This document shows, piece after piece, positions 55,777 to 64,000 of a stretch of DNA of 64,000 bases. Every line of letters starts with the position of its first letter. The first letter of the stretch is position 1. This DNA is from Burkholderiaceae bacterium (GTDB lineage: Bacteria; Pseudomonadota; Gammaproteobacteria; Burkholderiales; Burkholderiaceae_C): positions 1 to 64,000 of the forward strand of contig JACSRS010000117.1 of the NCBI GenBank assembly GCA_014879655.1. Reading direction: 5' to 3'. Under the pieces are notes generated by a model that was given only the letters and a program-made list of their open reading frames with translations, searched no databases and was not told the origin of the DNA. Position numbers and translations under genes: made by a program.

Positions 55777-56566
55777 CACCGGGGCGTCCGACGGCATCGG
55801 CGCCGAGCTGGCGCGCCAGCTGGCACGCCGCGACGGCGCCGGGGCCGCGCTGGTGCTGGCTGCCCGCAACCCGGCGACCTTGCAAGGCGTGGCCGACACC
55901 TGCACGGCGGCGGGTGCGCAGTGCCTGGTGGTGCCCACCGACGTCGGCGACCCGGCCCAGTGCCGAGCGCTGATCGACGCGGCCGTCCGGCGCATCGGCG
56001 GCATCGACACACTGGTCAACAATGCCGGCATGTCCGCGCAAGCCTTGTTTGAAGACACGACCGATCTGCGCTGGACCGAAGACCTGATGCGGGTGAACCA
56101 CTGGGGCGCCGTCTGGTGCACCCACGCCGCGCTGCCGCACCTGAAAGCCGCCCGCGGCCGCATCGTCGCTGTCTCGTCGCTGGCCGGACTGGTCGGCGTG
56201 CCCGGCCGCACCGCCTATTGCGCCACCAAGTTCGCCATGACGGGCTTTTTCGAGGCGCTGCGCGCCGAACTCAAGGGCGCAGGCGTCAGCGTCACCACCG
56301 CCTACCCGGGCGTGGTGGCCACGCAGATCCGCTACCGCGGCTACAACGCGGCCGGCCAGGCCGCCGGCGCCAGCGGCCTGAAGGAAGACGACGCGATGAG
56401 CGTGGAAGAATGCGCGCGCCTCATCGTCGACGGCATGACCCGCCGCCAGCGCGAAGTCGTGATGACCACCAAGGGCAAGATCGGCCGCTACCTGAAGCTG
56501 CTGGCACCCGGCGTGGTCGAAAACCTGGCACTGGCCGCGTTGAAAGACGACGTCAAGCCGAGATGA
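55760..56566 (+). CDS. Short-chain dehydrogenase/reductase
   Basis: A classical SDR of 268 residues: cofactor motif TGASDGIGAELARQLARR (GxxxGxG) near the N-terminus, NNAG in DTLVNNAGMS, the active-site Ser in RIVAVSSLAGLVG and Tyr-x3-Lys in AYCATKFAMTGF. An acidic-free second strand end (LAARNPATLQG) suggests NADP(H). The first codons (MQSIVITG) come from a dispersed repeat and no Shine-Dalgarno sequence is visible. It overlaps the methyltransferase gene by four bases. Substrate unknown. Confidence 0.9.
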   Translation: MQSIVITGASDGIGAELARQLARRDGAGAALVLAARNPATLQGVADTCTAAGAQCLVVPTDVGDPAQCRALIDAAVRRIGGIDTLVNNAGMSAQALFEDTTDLRWTEDLMRVNHWGAVWCTHAALPHLKAARGRIVAVSSLAGLVGVPGRTAYCATKFAMTGFFEALRAELKGAGVSVTTAYPGVVATQIRYRGYNAAGQAAGASGLKEDDAMSVEECARLIVDGMTRRQREVVMTTKGKIGRYLKLLAPGVVENLALAALKDDVKPR

Positions 56567-57144
56567 CCCCGTCCACCACTGCCCCATCGGAGCCCGCTGG
56601 CGCTCACGGCAGCGAAGCGCCGTCGCCCTGGGTGCAGCGCTGGTCGCACCTGGTGCCGGCACAGGGCCGGGTGCTGGACCTCGCCTGCGGCATGGGCCGG
56701 CACACGCGCTGGTTTCTGGCGCGCGGACAGGCGGTCACGGCGGTCGACCGTTCGGCGCCCGCGCTGGCCGCAGTGGCGGCGCTGGACAGCAGCGGCAACC
56801 ATCTGGAACCCCTTGAAGCCGACCTGGAAAACACCGCCTGGCCCCTTGCTGGCCGCACGTTTGACGCGGTGGTGGTCACCAACTACCTGTGGCGGCCGCT
56901 GCTTGGCCCGATCACCGCCAGCGTCGCACCCGGCGGCGTGCTGATCTACGAAACCTTTGCGGCGGGCAACGAAGCTTTTGGCCGCCCTTCGCGGCCCGAT
57001 TTCCTGCTTCAGCCCGGCGAATTGCTGACGGCCTGCGCCGGGCTGCAGATCGTGGCCTACGAGCACGGCCTGCTGGACGGGCCGAAGCGCGTCGTGCAGC
57101 GCATCGCCGCCGTGCGCGCGCCCCTGCATCCCTGCCGGCTCTGA
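56563..57144 (+). CDS. Class I SAM-dependent methyltransferase
   Basis: A 193-residue soluble methyltransferase. Motif I is VLDLACGMGRHTRWFLARG, followed by an acidic residue at the end of strand 2 (VTAVDRSA), DAVVVTNYLWRPLL (motif II) and a C-terminal VAPGGVLIYETFAAGNE, the pattern of TehB-like or small-molecule methyltransferases. It is translationally coupled to the SDR (ATGA overlap). The substrate is unknown. The two could act in the same small pathway. Confidence 0.82.
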   Translation: MTPSTTAPSEPAGAHGSEAPSPWVQRWSHLVPAQGRVLDLACGMGRHTRWFLARGQAVTAVDRSAPALAAVAALDSSGNHLEPLEADLENTAWPLAGRTFDAVVVTNYLWRPLLGPITASVAPGGVLIYETFAAGNEAFGRPSRPDFLLQPGELLTACAGLQIVAYEHGLLDGPKRVVQRIAAVRAPLHPCRL

Positions 57145-57214
57145 ACCGGCCGTCCTGCCGCGTGTCAATGGCGGCAATCGTTAGAATGCGTGTTTAGCGT
57201 TTACTGCCACGGAC

Positions 57215-58111
57215 ATGACATCCCCCTACCGCCCGGTGACGGGCAGCATCCCCGCCCTGGTCACGCCCATGCTTGAGGATGGCAGCGTGGACTACCCCAC
57301 GTTGCGCAAACTGATCGACTGGCACATCGCCGAAGGCAGCGACAGCATCGGGGTGGTCGGCACCTCGGGCGAATCACCCACCGTCAACGTCGACGAGCAC
57401 TGCGAGATCATCCGTGTAGCGGTCGAGCAGGCCAAGGGGCGCGTGCCCATCATGGCCGGATGCGGCGCCAACTCCACCGCCGAAGCCATCGAGCTGGCGA
57501 AGTTTGCCAAAAAGGTCGGCGCCGACAGCCAGCTGCAGGTGGTGCCCTACTACAACAAGCCCACCCAGGAAGGGCAGTACCGCCACTTCCGGGCCATTGC
57601 CGAGGCCGTCGGCGACCTGCCCACCATCCTGTACAACGTGCCCGGACGCACCGTTGCCGACATGGCGCACGAGACCGTGCTGCGTCTGGCCCAGGTCCCC
57701 GGCATCGTCGGCATCAAGGAAGCTACCGGCAACATCGAGCGCGCACAGTGGCTGATCCGCGATGTGCCGGAAGGCTTCGCGGTCTATTCCGGTGACGATC
57801 CGACCGCCGTGGCACTGATACTGTGTGGCGGCCAGGGCAACATCAGCGTGACCGCAAACATTGCCCCGCGGCTGATGCACGAGCTGTGCGTGGCCGCGCT
57901 GGCCGGAGACGTCCGCACCGCGATGGCCATCCAGCGGCGGCTGATGCCGCTGCACCGGCAGCTTTTCATCGAAGCCAACCCGATTCCGGTCAAATGGGCG
58001 ATGTCCCGACTGGGTCTTTGCGGCAATACGCTGCGACTGCCGATGACGCCGCTGTCCGCTGCCTGTGAACCACTGGTCGAAGGCGCCTTGCGCGACTGCG
58101 GCCTGCTTTGA
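57215..58111 (+). CDS. dapA: 4-hydroxy-tetrahydrodipicolinate synthase
   Basis: Condenses pyruvate with aspartate semialdehyde, the first committed step of lysine and diaminopimelate synthesis. The TIM-barrel protein of 298 residues carries [11 protein letters not shown] (pyruvate site), [19 protein letters not shown] (Tyr140, Arg145) and the Schiff-base lysine Lys168 in GIKEATGN. The ATG at 57215 is the family start. It is followed by bamC, the same dapA-nlpB order as in Escherichia coli. An AT-rich TTAGAATGCGTG stretch about 30 bases upstream may hold the promoter -10 region. Confidence 0.96.
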   Translation: MTSPYRPVTGSIPALVTPMLEDGSVDYPTLRKLIDWHIAEGSDSIGVVGTSGESPTVNVDEHCEIIRVAVEQAKGRVPIMAGCGANSTAEAIELAKFAKKVGADSQLQVVPYYNKPTQEGQYRHFRAIAEAVGDLPTILYNVPGRTVADMAHETVLRLAQVPGIVGIKEATGNIERAQWLIRDVPEGFAVYSGDDPTAVALILCGGQGNISVTANIAPRLMHELCVAALAGDVRTAMAIQRRLMPLHRQLFIEANPIPVKWAMSRLGLCGNTLRLPMTPLSAACEPLVEGALRDCGLL

Positions 58112-58148
58112 TCCCACTGCCCTGCTTGAACCCCCGAGGAAGATGCCT

Positions 58149-59252
58149 GTGAACCGTTATGTGAAACTGGGCGGCCGTCTGGGTGCCGTGATCGCGACCC
58201 TGTTCCTCGTCGCCTGCACCACCACCTTCCAGGGCGACAAGGTCGACTACAAGAGCGTGGAGAAGGCCCCGACACTGGAGGTTCCGCCCGACCTGTCGCA
58301 GCTGTCGAGCAACACACGCTTCGCCGTGCCCGGCGCACCCGTCAGTGCGTCGACCTTTGCGGCAGGCAAGACGGCGACCACGTCCTCACAGATGGTGGCC
58401 GTCGGCGCACAGGGCGACGTGACCATCGAGCGCGTCGGCAACAAACGCTGGCTGGTGGTCAAGCGAACCCCGGCGCAACTGTGGAATCCGGTGCGCGAGT
58501 TCTGGCAGGAAAGTGGCTTCCTGCTGGTGATCGATCAGCCGAATCTGGGCATCATGGAAACCGACTGGGCTGAAAACCGGGCCAAGCTACCGCAGGACGT
58601 GATCCGTGCAACGGTGGGCAAACTGTTCGATTCGCTTTACTCCACCGGCGAGCGCGACAAGTTCCGCACCCGCATGGAAGTCAGCCCTGAAGGAACCTCG
58701 ACCGAGATCTTCATCAGCCACCGCGGCATGATTGAGCAGTACAACACCAAGGACAACACCAACACCATCTGGACCAACCGTGAAGTCGATGCGGAACTGG
58801 AGGCGGAGTTTCTCAAGCGCCTGATGGTCAAACTGGGCAGCACCCCGGAACAGGCACAGGCGCTGGTGGCCGGCGCTGCGGCCAAGGATAAGGTCGCCCG
58901 GGTCACAACCGTCAACGGCGTGCCCGTGTTGCAGCTCGATGACAACTTTGACCGCGCCTGGCGCCGCGTCGGTCTGGCACTGGATCGCACCGGTTTCACT
59001 GTTGAAGACCGTGACCGCAGCCAGGGCACCTACTTTGTGCGCTATGTCGAACCCAACAGCGACAAGGAACCGGGTTGGCTGGGCAAGCTTTTTGGCGCCA
59101 AACCGAAAGAAACCGCCCCGCTGAAGTTCCGCATTGCGCTGCGCAGCGCGGGAGACCTGACCACAGTTTCGATTCTGGATGCCACCGGCCAGCCCGTGGC
59201 TTCCGACAACGCCAAACGCATCGTGCAGGTCATCGCCGACGACATCCGCTGA
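58149..59252 (+). CDS. bamC: Outer membrane assembly lipoprotein BamC (NlpB)
   Basis: Lipoprotein subunit of the BAM complex that inserts beta-barrel proteins into the outer membrane. The signal peptide ends in the lipobox LVAC, then an unstructured KVDYKSVEKAPTLEVPPDLSQLS segment that in BamC binds BamD, and two helix-grip domains (about 110-230; 270-365). The GTG at 58149 is chosen because GAGGAAG is well spaced from it; ATG at 58143 is an alternative two codons earlier. At 367 residues it is of normal length. It follows dapA by 37 bases, a classic arrangement. Confidence 0.9.
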   Translation: MNRYVKLGGRLGAVIATLFLVACTTTFQGDKVDYKSVEKAPTLEVPPDLSQLSSNTRFAVPGAPVSASTFAAGKTATTSSQMVAVGAQGDVTIERVGNKRWLVVKRTPAQLWNPVREFWQESGFLLVIDQPNLGIMETDWAENRAKLPQDVIRATVGKLFDSLYSTGERDKFRTRMEVSPEGTSTEIFISHRGMIEQYNTKDNTNTIWTNREVDAELEAEFLKRLMVKLGSTPEQAQALVAGAAAKDKVARVTTVNGVPVLQLDDNFDRAWRRVGLALDRTGFTVEDRDRSQGTYFVRYVEPNSDKEPGWLGKLFGAKPKETAPLKFRIALRSAGDLTTVSILDATGQPVASDNAKRIVQVIADDIR

Positions 59253-59264
59253 TTGCCCGCACCC

Positions 59265-60041
59265 ATGCTGCGCCTGCGCAACCTGGGCAGTGGCAGCAGC
59301 GGCAACTGCACCGTCGTCGAAGCCGGTGACGGCAGGACGGTGACGCGCCTGCTGGTCGATTGTGGTCTGGGCATCCGGACGCTGGAAAACCGCCTCGCCA
59401 GTGCCGGCCTGTCATTTGCCGACCTGCATGCCGTCTTCATCACCCATGAGCACAGCGACCATTTCGGCTGCGTGCGCACGCTGGCCTTGCGCCATCGGCT
59501 GCCGGTGTGGATGAGCGCAGGCACCTGGCGCGGCGGTGGCGGTCTGGACTTCGATGACCTGTTCAAACCGGCCGCTGACGGCGTCCCCATCGAAATCGGC
59601 AGTCTGCAAATCAACCCCTTTGCCGTGCCCCACGATGCCCAGGAGCCGCTGCAGCTGACTTGCACCGACGGTCATCGCAAACTCGCCATCCTGACCGACC
59701 TGGGTCACGTGCCGCCGTCCGTGCTCGCGCAGCTGGCGGGCAGCCACACGCTGCTGCTGGAGTGCAACCACGAGCCGGACCTGCTGACCGCCTCCGCCTA
59801 CCCGGCCTTCCTGAAGAAGCGCGTGGCTGGCAACCATGGCCATCTGGCCAATGCCCAGGCGGCCGACGCCCTGCAATCGGTCCGTCACGACGGACTGCGG
59901 CATGTGGTGGCCGCCCATCTGAGCGAGCGCAACAACCAGCCGGCGCTGGCCCGCGCGGCGCTGGCCAGTGTGATGGACTGCCCGGCCAGCGAAATAGGGG
60001 TCGCAGATTCGCGTGAGGGTACCGGCTGGCTCGACGTCTGA
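59265..60041 (+). CDS. Metallo-beta-lactamase-fold hydrolase, YycJ/WalJ-like
   Basis: A 258-residue cytoplasmic metallohydrolase. It opens MLRLRNLGSGSSGNCTVVEA and has the zinc motif THEHSDHFG (His61, His63, Asp65, His66), with further ligands in AVPHDAQEPL, ILTDLGHV and VVAAHLSERNN. The SGSSGN start is diagnostic of the YycJ/WalJ group of predicted exonucleases. The ATG at 59265 is preferred to a TTG at 59253. It is twelve bases after bamC, probably co-transcribed, though unrelated in function. Confidence 0.87.
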   Translation: MLRLRNLGSGSSGNCTVVEAGDGRTVTRLLVDCGLGIRTLENRLASAGLSFADLHAVFITHEHSDHFGCVRTLALRHRLPVWMSAGTWRGGGGLDFDDLFKPAADGVPIEIGSLQINPFAVPHDAQEPLQLTCTDGHRKLAILTDLGHVPPSVLAQLAGSHTLLLECNHEPDLLTASAYPAFLKKRVAGNHGHLANAQAADALQSVRHDGLRHVVAAHLSERNNQPALARAALASVMDCPASEIGVADSREGTGWLDV

Positions 60042-60107
60042 GGAGCGAGCGGCCGCCGCGCGCCGGAAACCAGCGCGGGCGATACCCGGCCCAATCCGAA
60101 TGGCGGA

Positions 60108-60133
60108 CAAAAAAAGGCCGCTTCTCAGCGGCC
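60108..60133 (-). terminator. Terminator for the Ala-rich lipoprotein gene
   Basis: On the minus strand GGCCGC-TGAGAA-GCGGCC is followed by seven T residues. It lies beyond a second terminator, giving double protection between two convergent genes. Confidence 0.85.
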
Positions 60134-60137
60134 CCAG

Positions 60138-60167
60138 AAAAAAAGACCGCCTTGCGGCGGTCTTTTT
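60138..60167. terminator. Bidirectional intrinsic terminator
   Basis: AAAAGACCGCC-TTGC-GGCGGTCTTTT is a perfect palindrome with A and T runs on both sides, so it should stop transcripts from both the hydrolase gene and the lipoprotein gene. Confidence 0.93.
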
Positions 60168-60193
60168 GCAATCAAGCAATCGCGGTTCTGCGA

Positions 60194-60532
60194 TTACTTC
60201 TTCATGGCTTCAGCGGCCTTCTTGGCTGCATCGGCGGCAGCGCCAGCGGAGTTGGCAGCGTCCTTGACGGCCGTAGCGGCAGCGCCGGCGTCCTTGGCAG
60301 CACCAGCGGCAGCAGAAGCGGCATCGGTGGCCGAAGCGGCAGCACCGGAAGCAGCGGCAGCGGCGCCAGAAGCGGCGGCAGCGGCGGCGTCAGCAGCCGG
60401 AGCAGCGGCAGGAGCCGGTGCGGGAGCAGCAGCGGGAGCGGGTGCCGGAGCAGGCGCCGGCTCTTCTTTTTTGCCACAGGCAGCCAGGGCAGCGGCGGCG
60501 ATCAGGGTAGCCAGAACGAGCGATTTTTTCAT
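60194..60532 (-). CDS. Alanine-rich low-complexity lipoprotein
   Basis: A 112-residue lipoprotein: signal peptide with lipobox LAAC, a KKEEPAPAPAPAPAAAP linker and then an Ala-dominated tail with scattered Ser, Asp and Lys (SGAAAAASGAAASATDAASA; AKDAGAAATAVKDAANSAG; ending KKAAEAMKK). The tail should be one long helix or coiled coil, comparable in layout to small Lpp-like or Ala-zipper lipoproteins. AAGGAAA precedes the ATG, a TATAAT element lies upstream and two terminators follow, so it looks like a strongly expressed single gene. Function unknown; a structural envelope role is a guess. Confidence 0.8.
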   Translation of the reverse strand: MKKSLVLATLIAAAALAACGKKEEPAPAPAPAPAAAPAPAPAAAPAADAAAAAASGAAAAASGAAASATDAASAAAGAAKDAGAAATAVKDAANSAGAAADAAKKAAEAMKK

Positions 60533-60642
60533 TTCAGTTTCCTTAAGGGATGGGACGAATCAATTTCCGGAAATTGTCAGCACGACCGAGCAAGTCATTG
60601 CGACCGAGAGGAAGCAGCCGAGACCATTCCGCTCAACCGAAA

Positions 60643-60648
60643 ATTATA
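60643..60648 (-). promoter_or_regulatory. Consensus -10 element of the Ala-rich lipoprotein gene
   Basis: TATAAT on the minus strand, 111 bases before the ATG, in an AT-rich island. No good -35 hexamer is visible at 17 or 18 bases. The long leader implied could carry further control. Confidence 0.45.
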
Positions 60649-60705
60649 GCGTGATTTGGACGTCATCCCGATAAACCCTTAAGAGTCGGGACGGGAAAAA
60701 ATACG

Positions 60706-61233
60706 TCAAAGCCCCAACGTCGTCACCGGGAAGCCCGCCGCACTCTGCCGCAACCATTCCTCGAGCGACTCCCGAATGGCCACGCGCCGCTCGGGAATCA
60801 GGGTACAGACGCCCGTGCTACGCTCCGGATCGAGCCGCTGCATCGCCCAGCCGGAGGTCCACATGACGCTGGGCAAATCAAGTGGGTCGGCTGTTGCGCA
60901 GCGGCGACACTCGATGATGTGGGCCCAGGTTTTTCGCCAGCTGACGAAGCGCGGATGCGACCGCGTCAGTTCGTTGTAACTGCGGGCCAGCATGACGAAG
61001 CGGCGCCCGCTGCGCGACCACGCCAGCAGCGAATCGACCACCGCACGCTCGCCCAGCGGCCAGTCGTGAAACCCGGCGTCGCTGACGAATATCTCGCGCC
61101 AGCCCTCTTGCTCGGCGCAGGCCAGCGCATCACGCACGCGCTGGCGAAAGTCTTCCCGGCCCTCAAAGCGCCCCTCGGGCAGTACCGGCCGGTCATCGCC
61201 ACCCGCCGCCGCTCGCGGCTCATCAGTCGTCAT
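60706..61233 (-). CDS. Conserved hypothetical protein
   Basis: A soluble 175-residue protein without signal peptide. Recognisable features are only compositional: a first half with EGWREIFVSDAGFHDWPLGERAVVDSLLAW and RRFVMLARSYNELTRSHPRFVSWRKTWAHIIECRRC, and a C-terminal VAIRESLEEWLRQSA. The patterned helices and strands look like a real globular fold, perhaps with a phospholipase-D-like or Rossmann character, but I cannot assign a family. It overlaps the roxA stop region by eleven bases, so it is co-translated with that oxygenase and may be linked to it. Confidence 0.75.
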   Translation of the reverse strand: MTTDEPRAAAGGDDRPVLPEGRFEGREDFRQRVRDALACAEQEGWREIFVSDAGFHDWPLGERAVVDSLLAWSRSGRRFVMLARSYNELTRSHPRFVSWRKTWAHIIECRRCATADPLDLPSVMWTSGWAMQRLDPERSTGVCTLIPERRVAIRESLEEWLRQSAAGFPVTTLGL

Positions 61234-62350
61234 GCAACCACCCCGCTTCTTTCCAGTTCGTCACCAGTTCCCGCGCACCCGCGCTGGCCTTCGCCAGCTC
61301 CCGGGCGCCCAGGCAGCGCTGATTGGCCAGCTTGCGCATCAGCGCCGCGTCGCGCCCCGATGCGCGGTAGCTTTCACCATTGATGAAAACGTGCAGATTG
61401 TCAAACATCATCCGGGTGCGGCGGTCCAGCCGGATGCCGGCAGTTGCGCCGCTGGGCCCGGTCGCCGCGCCCGGATCGAACCAGACATCGGCCTTGGGCT
61501 CGGACAGGTATTCCCCGAGCAGACATTGCAGCTCAACCGGGTCGTCCAGCACCGCCTGCAGGGCTTCTCGGGCGAAGTCCAGCATCGGCGGCGGAATTTC
61601 GCCCGGCGCGTCGACCGCCGGCTGGCCCGGATCGCGGTACACCGCCGTGCCGGCAGCGTCTTCGGCGTCTTCCGCCAGCCGCTGCAGCAGCTCGCGGGCG
61701 AGCTCTCCGCGACCGGGCTGGCGAAAACCGATGGAGTAGGTCATGCATTCGCCCACCGCCACGCCGTCGTGGGCCCAGCGCGGCGGCAGGTACAGCATGT
61801 CACCCGGATCGAGCAAATATTCTTCTTCCGGCTCGAAATTTGCCAGGATTTTCAGTGGCAGACCTTCGACCAGGCTCAGATCCTTCTGCCGGCCGATGCG
61901 CCAGCGCCGCTGGCCGAGCGCCTGCAGCAGAAACACATCGTAGCTGTCAAAGTGCGGGCCGACGCCGCCACCATCGCTGGCATAGCTGATCATGACGTCA
62001 TCGAGCCGCGCGTCCGGCACAAAGCGAAACTGCTGCATCAGGCGGTGCACGCCTTCATCGTGCAGGTCCACGCCCTGCACCAGCGTGGTCCACCCGGGCG
62101 TCTTCAGCGACGGAAAGGCGCGCCGTGGCAGCGGCCCCTGCTGCAACCGCCAGCCTCTGGCGCCCTGGGTCAGCAGGCGCGACTCCACGCCTTCGGTGCC
62201 CGCCAGTTCGAACAGCGCCGCGCGATCGAGCAAAGGTTTGAATCCGGGAATCGCCTGGCGGATCAGCAGCGGCTTTTTCTGCCAGTGGCGCTTCATGAAT
62301 TGCTGCGGCGAAAGGCCGCCGAGCAGCGGGAGGGCTTGGGTGATGTCCAT
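61223..62350 (-). CDS. roxA: Ribosomal protein L16 arginine hydroxylase-like JmjC oxygenase (RoxA/YcfD family)
   Basis: A 2-oxoglutarate/Fe(II) oxygenase of 375 residues. The cupin/JmjC core has the iron ligands His133 and Asp135 in GPHFDSYDVF and His194 in YLPPRWAHDGVAVG. The N-terminus FMKRHWQKKPLLIRQAIPGF is the YcfD pattern, and a C-terminal winged-helix-like region completes the family length. In Escherichia coli the homologue hydroxylates an arginine of ribosomal protein L16. It is divergent from the SlyD-like gene by 14 bases and coupled to a hypothetical gene downstream. Confidence 0.88.
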   Translation of the reverse strand: MDITQALPLLGGLSPQQFMKRHWQKKPLLIRQAIPGFKPLLDRAALFELAGTEGVESRLLTQGARGWRLQQGPLPRRAFPSLKTPGWTTLVQGVDLHDEGVHRLMQQFRFVPDARLDDVMISYASDGGGVGPHFDSYDVFLLQALGQRRWRIGRQKDLSLVEGLPLKILANFEPEEEYLLDPGDMLYLPPRWAHDGVAVGECMTYSIGFRQPGRGELARELLQRLAEDAEDAAGTAVYRDPGQPAVDAPGEIPPPMLDFAREALQAVLDDPVELQCLLGEYLSEPKADVWFDPGAATGPSGATAGIRLDRRTRMMFDNLHVFINGESYRASGRDAALMRKLANQRCLGARELAKASAGARELVTNWKEAGWLHDD

Positions 62351-62364
62351 GGGACAATTCTCCT

Positions 62365-62931
62365 ATGGAAATCAACGAACAATGCGTGGTCGCGCTGACC
62401 TGGACGCTGAAAGACACCCTGGGCGAAGTGCTGGACGTGCTGGACGAGCCGGTGGAATTTCTGCTGGGCGGCAACGACCTGCTGCCCGTCATCCAGCAGG
62501 CGTTGCAGGGCCATGCCGCCGGCGCCCGGGTCGATCTGCACATCGAACCCGAGCAGGCTTTCGGCGACTTTGACGAGCAACTGCTGTTTCTGGAACCGCG
62601 CGCCCTGTTCCCGGCCGAACTGGAAGAAGGCATGACGCTGGAGGGATCGGCGCTGCCCGCCGGCACTAACCCGGATGCGCCGAAAAACGCGCTCTACACC
62701 GTCACCACGATCTACCCCGAGCACATCGTGCTCGACGGCAACCACCCGCTGGCGGGCATTGCCATTCGCCTGAGCCTGAAAGTGGAATCGGTGCGCGAGG
62801 CCACTGAAGAAGAAGTCGGGCGCGGCACCTGCGGCACCGGGTTCTTCCGCATTGAAGTGAGCGGTGACGCGCCTGCCGGCGACGAAGACGACGAATCTGA
62901 CGGGGCACCCCCGCACCGCCATTTGCACTGA
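62365..62931 (+). CDS. FKBP-type peptidyl-prolyl isomerase, SlyD-like
   Basis: A 188-residue SlyD-type protein: FKBP strand (CVVALTWTLKDTLGEVLDVLDEPVEFLLGGNDLLPVIQQALQG) interrupted by the insert-in-flap chaperone domain (ARVDLHIEPEQAFGDFDEQLLFLEPR), then NHPLAGIAIRLSLKVESVREAT. The C-terminal ~25 residues are acidic and end in PPHRHLH, a shorter metal-binding tail than in enteric SlyD. Proline isomerisation and chaperoning in the cytoplasm are expected from the family. It is divergent from roxA. Confidence 0.85.
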   Translation: MEINEQCVVALTWTLKDTLGEVLDVLDEPVEFLLGGNDLLPVIQQALQGHAAGARVDLHIEPEQAFGDFDEQLLFLEPRALFPAELEEGMTLEGSALPAGTNPDAPKNALYTVTTIYPEHIVLDGNHPLAGIAIRLSLKVESVREATEEEVGRGTCGTGFFRIEVSGDAPAGDEDDESDGAPPHRHLH

Positions 62932-63000
62932 TTTTCAGTATTTATGGCATAAATCCAGCGTCAATTGGTCATTTCTAGCTACTTAAATAGTAGCAAAAGA
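62931..63000 (+). repeat. Dispersed AT-rich repeat, copy F
   Basis: GATTTTCAGTATTTATGGCA, then AATCCAGCGTCAATTGGTCA, then TAGCTACTTAAATAGTAGC. It is the most complete intergenic copy and fills the gap between the convergent SlyD-like and dut genes. Confidence 0.65.
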
Positions 63001-63048
63001 TAGCTTCACAGGTCGCGCCGGCGACAAGGCCTGCGCGGTCCCTGCCGC

Positions 63049-63495
63049 TCAGTGCTTGCCGGTGGAACCGTAACCGCCTTCACCCCGCTCGCTCGGCGGG
63101 AACTCGCTGACCACGTTGAACTGCGCCTGCATCACCGGCACGATCACCAGTTGCGCCAGCCGCTCCATCGGAGCCAGCGTGAAAGCCACGTCGCTGCGAT
63201 TCCAGGCACTGACCATCAACTGACCCTGGTAGTCGCTGTCGATCAGGCCGACCAGATTGCCCAGCACGATGCCGTGTTTGTGGCCCAGCCCCGAGCGCGG
63301 CAGGATCAGCGCCGCATAACCGGGGTCTTTCAGCCAGATGGCCAGACCCGTCGGCACCAGTTGCCAGGCGTTGGGCGCCAGCAGCAGCGGCTCGTCGATG
63401 CAGGCGCGCAAGTCCAGCCCCGCGCTGCCGGCCGTGGCGTAGGCCGGCAGTTGCTCCGCCATGCGCGGGTCAAGAATCTTGATGTCGATCTTCAT
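63049..63495 (-). CDS. dut: Deoxyuridine 5'-triphosphate nucleotidohydrolase
   Basis: Trimeric dUTPase of 148 residues that removes dUTP and supplies dUMP for thymidylate synthesis. All five motifs are visible: [10 protein letters not shown] (I), [15 protein letters not shown] (II), [17 protein letters not shown] (III), [10 protein letters not shown] (IV) and the Gly-rich C-terminal arm [13 protein letters not shown] (V). It overlaps the end of coaBC by four bases, the usual coaBC-dut arrangement. Confidence 0.96.
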   Translation of the reverse strand: MKIDIKILDPRMAEQLPAYATAGSAGLDLRACIDEPLLLAPNAWQLVPTGLAIWLKDPGYAALILPRSGLGHKHGIVLGNLVGLIDSDYQGQLMVSAWNRSDVAFTLAPMERLAQLVIVPVMQAQFNVVSEFPPSERGEGGYGSTGKH

Positions 63496-64000
63496 CGGGT
63501 TGGGGCTCCGGGGGGCAGGCGGCGGCTGATTTCAGCGATCAGTTGGCGCGCGAGATTCAGTTTGGACGCGCGGGGCAGTTCGGTCGCGCCGCCAGCATCA
63601 ATCAGCAGCAGCGCGTTGTCGTCCTGCCCGAAGGTGGCCGGGCCGATGTTGCCCACCAGCAGCGGAACGCCTTTGCGCTCGCGCTTGGCGCTGGCATGGG
63701 CCAGCAGGTCGTGGCTCTCGGCAGCGAACCCCACACAGAACAGCCCGCCCGCCTCGCCGCGTTGCCCCTGTTGCCCGCGCGGCGACTGCGCCACGGTGGC
63801 CAGGATGTCGGGGTTTTCCACAAACCGCAGCGCCGGTGTGTCGCCGGAGCCGTCCTTCTTGATCTTCTGGTCCGCGCTTGCGGCCGGGCGCCAGTCGGCC
63901 ACGGCGGCCGTCGCAACAAAAACCGATGCGGCGTCGACCTGGGCCTGCACGGCCTGCAACATGTCGCGCGCCGAGCGCACGTCGATGCGGCGCACGCCCC
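63492..64000 (-). CDS. coaBC: Phosphopantothenoylcysteine ligase/decarboxylase, CoaB part (partial)
   Basis: The C-terminal ligase (CoaB) portion of the bifunctional coenzyme A enzyme. Visible segments are [32 protein letters not shown] (the conserved AAVADW), [29 protein letters not shown] and [22 protein letters not shown]. The reading frame runs off the right edge, so the decarboxylase domain and the start are outside. It overlaps dut by four bases. Confidence 0.93.
   Translation of the reverse strand, partial: GVRRIDVRSARDMLQAVQAQVDAASVFVATAAVADWRPAASADQKIKKDGSGDTPALRFVENPDILATVAQSPRGQQGQRGEAGGLFCVGFAAESHDLLAHASAKRERKGVPLLVGNIGPATFGQDDNALLLIDAGGATELPRASKLNLARQLIAEISRRLPPGAPTR

Noticed and set aside
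60152-60674. Plus-strand frames rich in Ala, Ser and Gly opposite the Ala-rich lipoprotein
   Set aside because: Repetitive GCN/GGC codons make every frame open. Only the minus strand has a lipobox, ribosome site, promoter and terminators.

Overview
The window is GC-rich, gene-dense chromosomal DNA of a betaproteobacterium. It most resembles Burkholderiales, and probably a Comamonadaceae-like lineage. Reasons are the protein families (yejAB, dapA-bamC, parE-transglycosylase-parC, RoxA, SirB2), the codon use, and an AT-rich dispersed repeat built around CCAGCGTCAA...GGTCA...TTGCTAT, a type I associate with that family. There is no integrase, transposase, phage gene or CRISPR array. Both ends are cut: yejB runs off the left edge and coaBC off the right.

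Layout. 1-8 kb: peptide ABC importer (yejB, yejA), fabI, an Orn/Lys/Arg decarboxylase, an NfeD/stomatin pair and tRNA-Ser(GGA). 8-12.5 kb: a carotenoid-type membrane protein, an MpaB-family (DUF2236) protein, a 7TM receptor with a degenerate GGDEF domain, and a GlcG-like protein. 12.7-18.3 kb: Bax-inhibitor-1 protein, SirB2, a small secreted protein, a 691-residue lipoprotein preceded by two perfect palindromes, and rlmD. 18.3-35.8 kb: a respiratory cluster (below). 36-49 kb: two versions of the ATP-grasp/alpha-E/transglutaminase peptide-ligase system flanking comEC, then a RidA protein. 49-64 kb: parC, lytic transglycosylase, parE, MFS transporter, SDR, methyltransferase, dapA, bamC, a metallo-beta-lactamase-fold hydrolase, an Ala-rich lipoprotein, roxA, a SlyD-like protein, dut and coaBC.

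The most unusual region is 18.3-35.8 kb. A plus-strand operon encodes cytochrome cd1 nitrite reductase (nirS), a small c-type cytochrome and a NirF-like propeller. It converges on a tightly packed minus-strand operon of eleven genes: a small membrane subunit, a CuA subunit II and a heme-copper subunit I lacking the active-site tyrosine (together resembling the unconventional sNOR/NorSY nitric oxide reductase), heme O synthase, SCO copper chaperone, a cytochrome b fused to [2Fe-2S] ferredoxin and a flavin/NAD(P) reductase, an unknown anchored protein, a second cytochrome b fused to two [4Fe-4S] clusters and an MvhD-like module, a second divergent heme-copper subunit I, a CtaA/COX15-like protein, and a DNR-like Crp/Fnr regulator. 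A heme-receptor-type TonB protein is divergent from nirS across an FNR/DNR-like box. My reading is a nitrite-to-nitrous-oxide module in which NAD(P)H, quinone and ferredoxin pools are linked by two cytochrome b fusion proteins instead of a bc1 complex. The electron direction is inference.

A second theme is the dispersed repeat: seven copies are visible. Three lie inside genes, where they appear to encode a signal peptide (transglycosylase), a membrane helix (comEC) and an internal insert (rlmD); a fourth supplies the start codon of an SDR gene.
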